Positions 14,154 to 14,318 of a stretch of 14,318 bases of DNA are shown piece after piece. Source of the stretch: Bacillota bacterium (GTDB taxonomy: Bacteria > Bacillota > Clostridia > Acetivibrionales > DSM-1351). Where the stretch lies: assembly GCA_023441625.1 (NCBI GenBank), contig JAEZOA010000137.1, forward strand, positions 1 through 14,318, read 5' to 3'. The position numbers and the translations under genes are program-made. The notes beneath the pieces are model-generated. The model was not told the origin of the DNA and did no database searches. It saw nothing but the letters and a program-made list of their open reading frames with translations. Position 1 is the first letter of the stretch. The number at the start of each line of letters is the position of its first letter.

Positions 14154-14318
14154 TGCTTCTCCTTAAGTTCAATTATTTTGTCTCTTAATTCTGCTGCCCT
14201 TTCAAATTGAAGGTCAACAGATGCTTGCTTCATTTCCTTTTGAAGCTTTTCAATCAATTTACCTATTTCTTGAGCAGACATTTTACTTATTTCTTCATTA
14301 CTAACGAAGTATTCGTTC
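14150..14318 (-). CDS. uvrB: UvrABC excinuclease subunit B, C-terminal end (partial)
   Basis: The last 55 codons run into the window edge. They encode the C-terminal UVR domain: SAQEIGKLIEKLQKEM, then KQASVDLQFERAAELRDKI and IELKEKQ. This helical hairpin with F-E-x-A-A-x-x-R-D is the UvrB segment that contacts UvrC in nucleotide excision repair. UVR domains also occur in UvrC and ClpC, but a C-terminal position after a short linker (NEYFVSNEE) favours UvrB. The stop TGA is embedded in the start codon of the next gene (ATGA). Confidence 0.85.
   Translation of the reverse strand, partial: NEYFVSNEEISKMSAQEIGKLIEKLQKEMKQASVDLQFERAAELRDKIIELKEKQ

Noticed and set aside
13987..14172. A 61-codon minus-strand frame overlapping lrgA and the uvrB end.
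   Set aside because: It is out of frame with two recognised genes and has no recognisable protein features.

Overview
The window looks like a chromosomal segment of a low-GC, Gram-positive, Clostridia-type bacterium. The non-coding DNA is A+T-rich, Shine-Dalgarno sequences are strong (AGGAGG-like), sigma-A promoters are canonical, and almost every protein reads as a clostridial family member. I cannot name the species from sequence alone. All genes but one lie on the minus strand, so transcription runs mostly from high to low coordinates.

Right part (about 14.3 down to 8.2 kb) is ordinary core genome. It holds the 3' end of uvrB, overlapping by 4 bases an LrgA/CidA holin-like gene followed by LrgB/CidB; a permuted papain-fold (YiiX-like) protein; a phosphohexomutase; a membrane-anchored metallophosphoesterase (the only plus-strand gene); and an HD-GYP domain phosphodiesterase. 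Next come a WYL-domain regulator and a QueG-like double 4Fe-4S protein, separated by an inverted repeat that is a plausible operator.

Middle part (6.18 to 1.77 kb) is the most interesting. An intact tRNA-Leu(UAG) with its own promoter and terminator lies at 6097-6179. A 48-bp sequence covering its 3' end and adjacent downstream bases recurs in direct orientation, with one mismatch, at 1774-1821, where it leads into a second Rho-independent terminator. This is the arrangement left by site-specific integration at a tRNA 3' end. The roughly 4.3-kb interval carries an OmpR-type response regulator, a histidine kinase and a membrane-anchored alpha/beta hydrolase in one overlapping operon, plus gene debris. 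It contains no recognisable integrase, so it looks like a decayed island or a product of repeat recombination rather than a working element.

Left part (2.4 to 0 kb) is a scrap zone. It has an IS200/IS605-type right end (omega-RNA-like hairpins, no tnpA/tnpB) fused in frame to a doubly truncated GNAT acetyltransferase, a second C-terminally truncated GNAT gene, an inverted-repeat pair around a VOC/PhnB-like gene, then intact mscL. Directly after the mscL terminator is the 5' end of a group IIC intron that continues off the left edge. The insertion point just past a terminator hairpin is the known preference of that intron class.

I see no complete defence system, CRISPR array or phage module. 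The findings worth following are the tRNA-flanked segment, the IS605 relic and its fossil guide position, the terminator-targeting intron, and the uvrB-lrgAB overlap.
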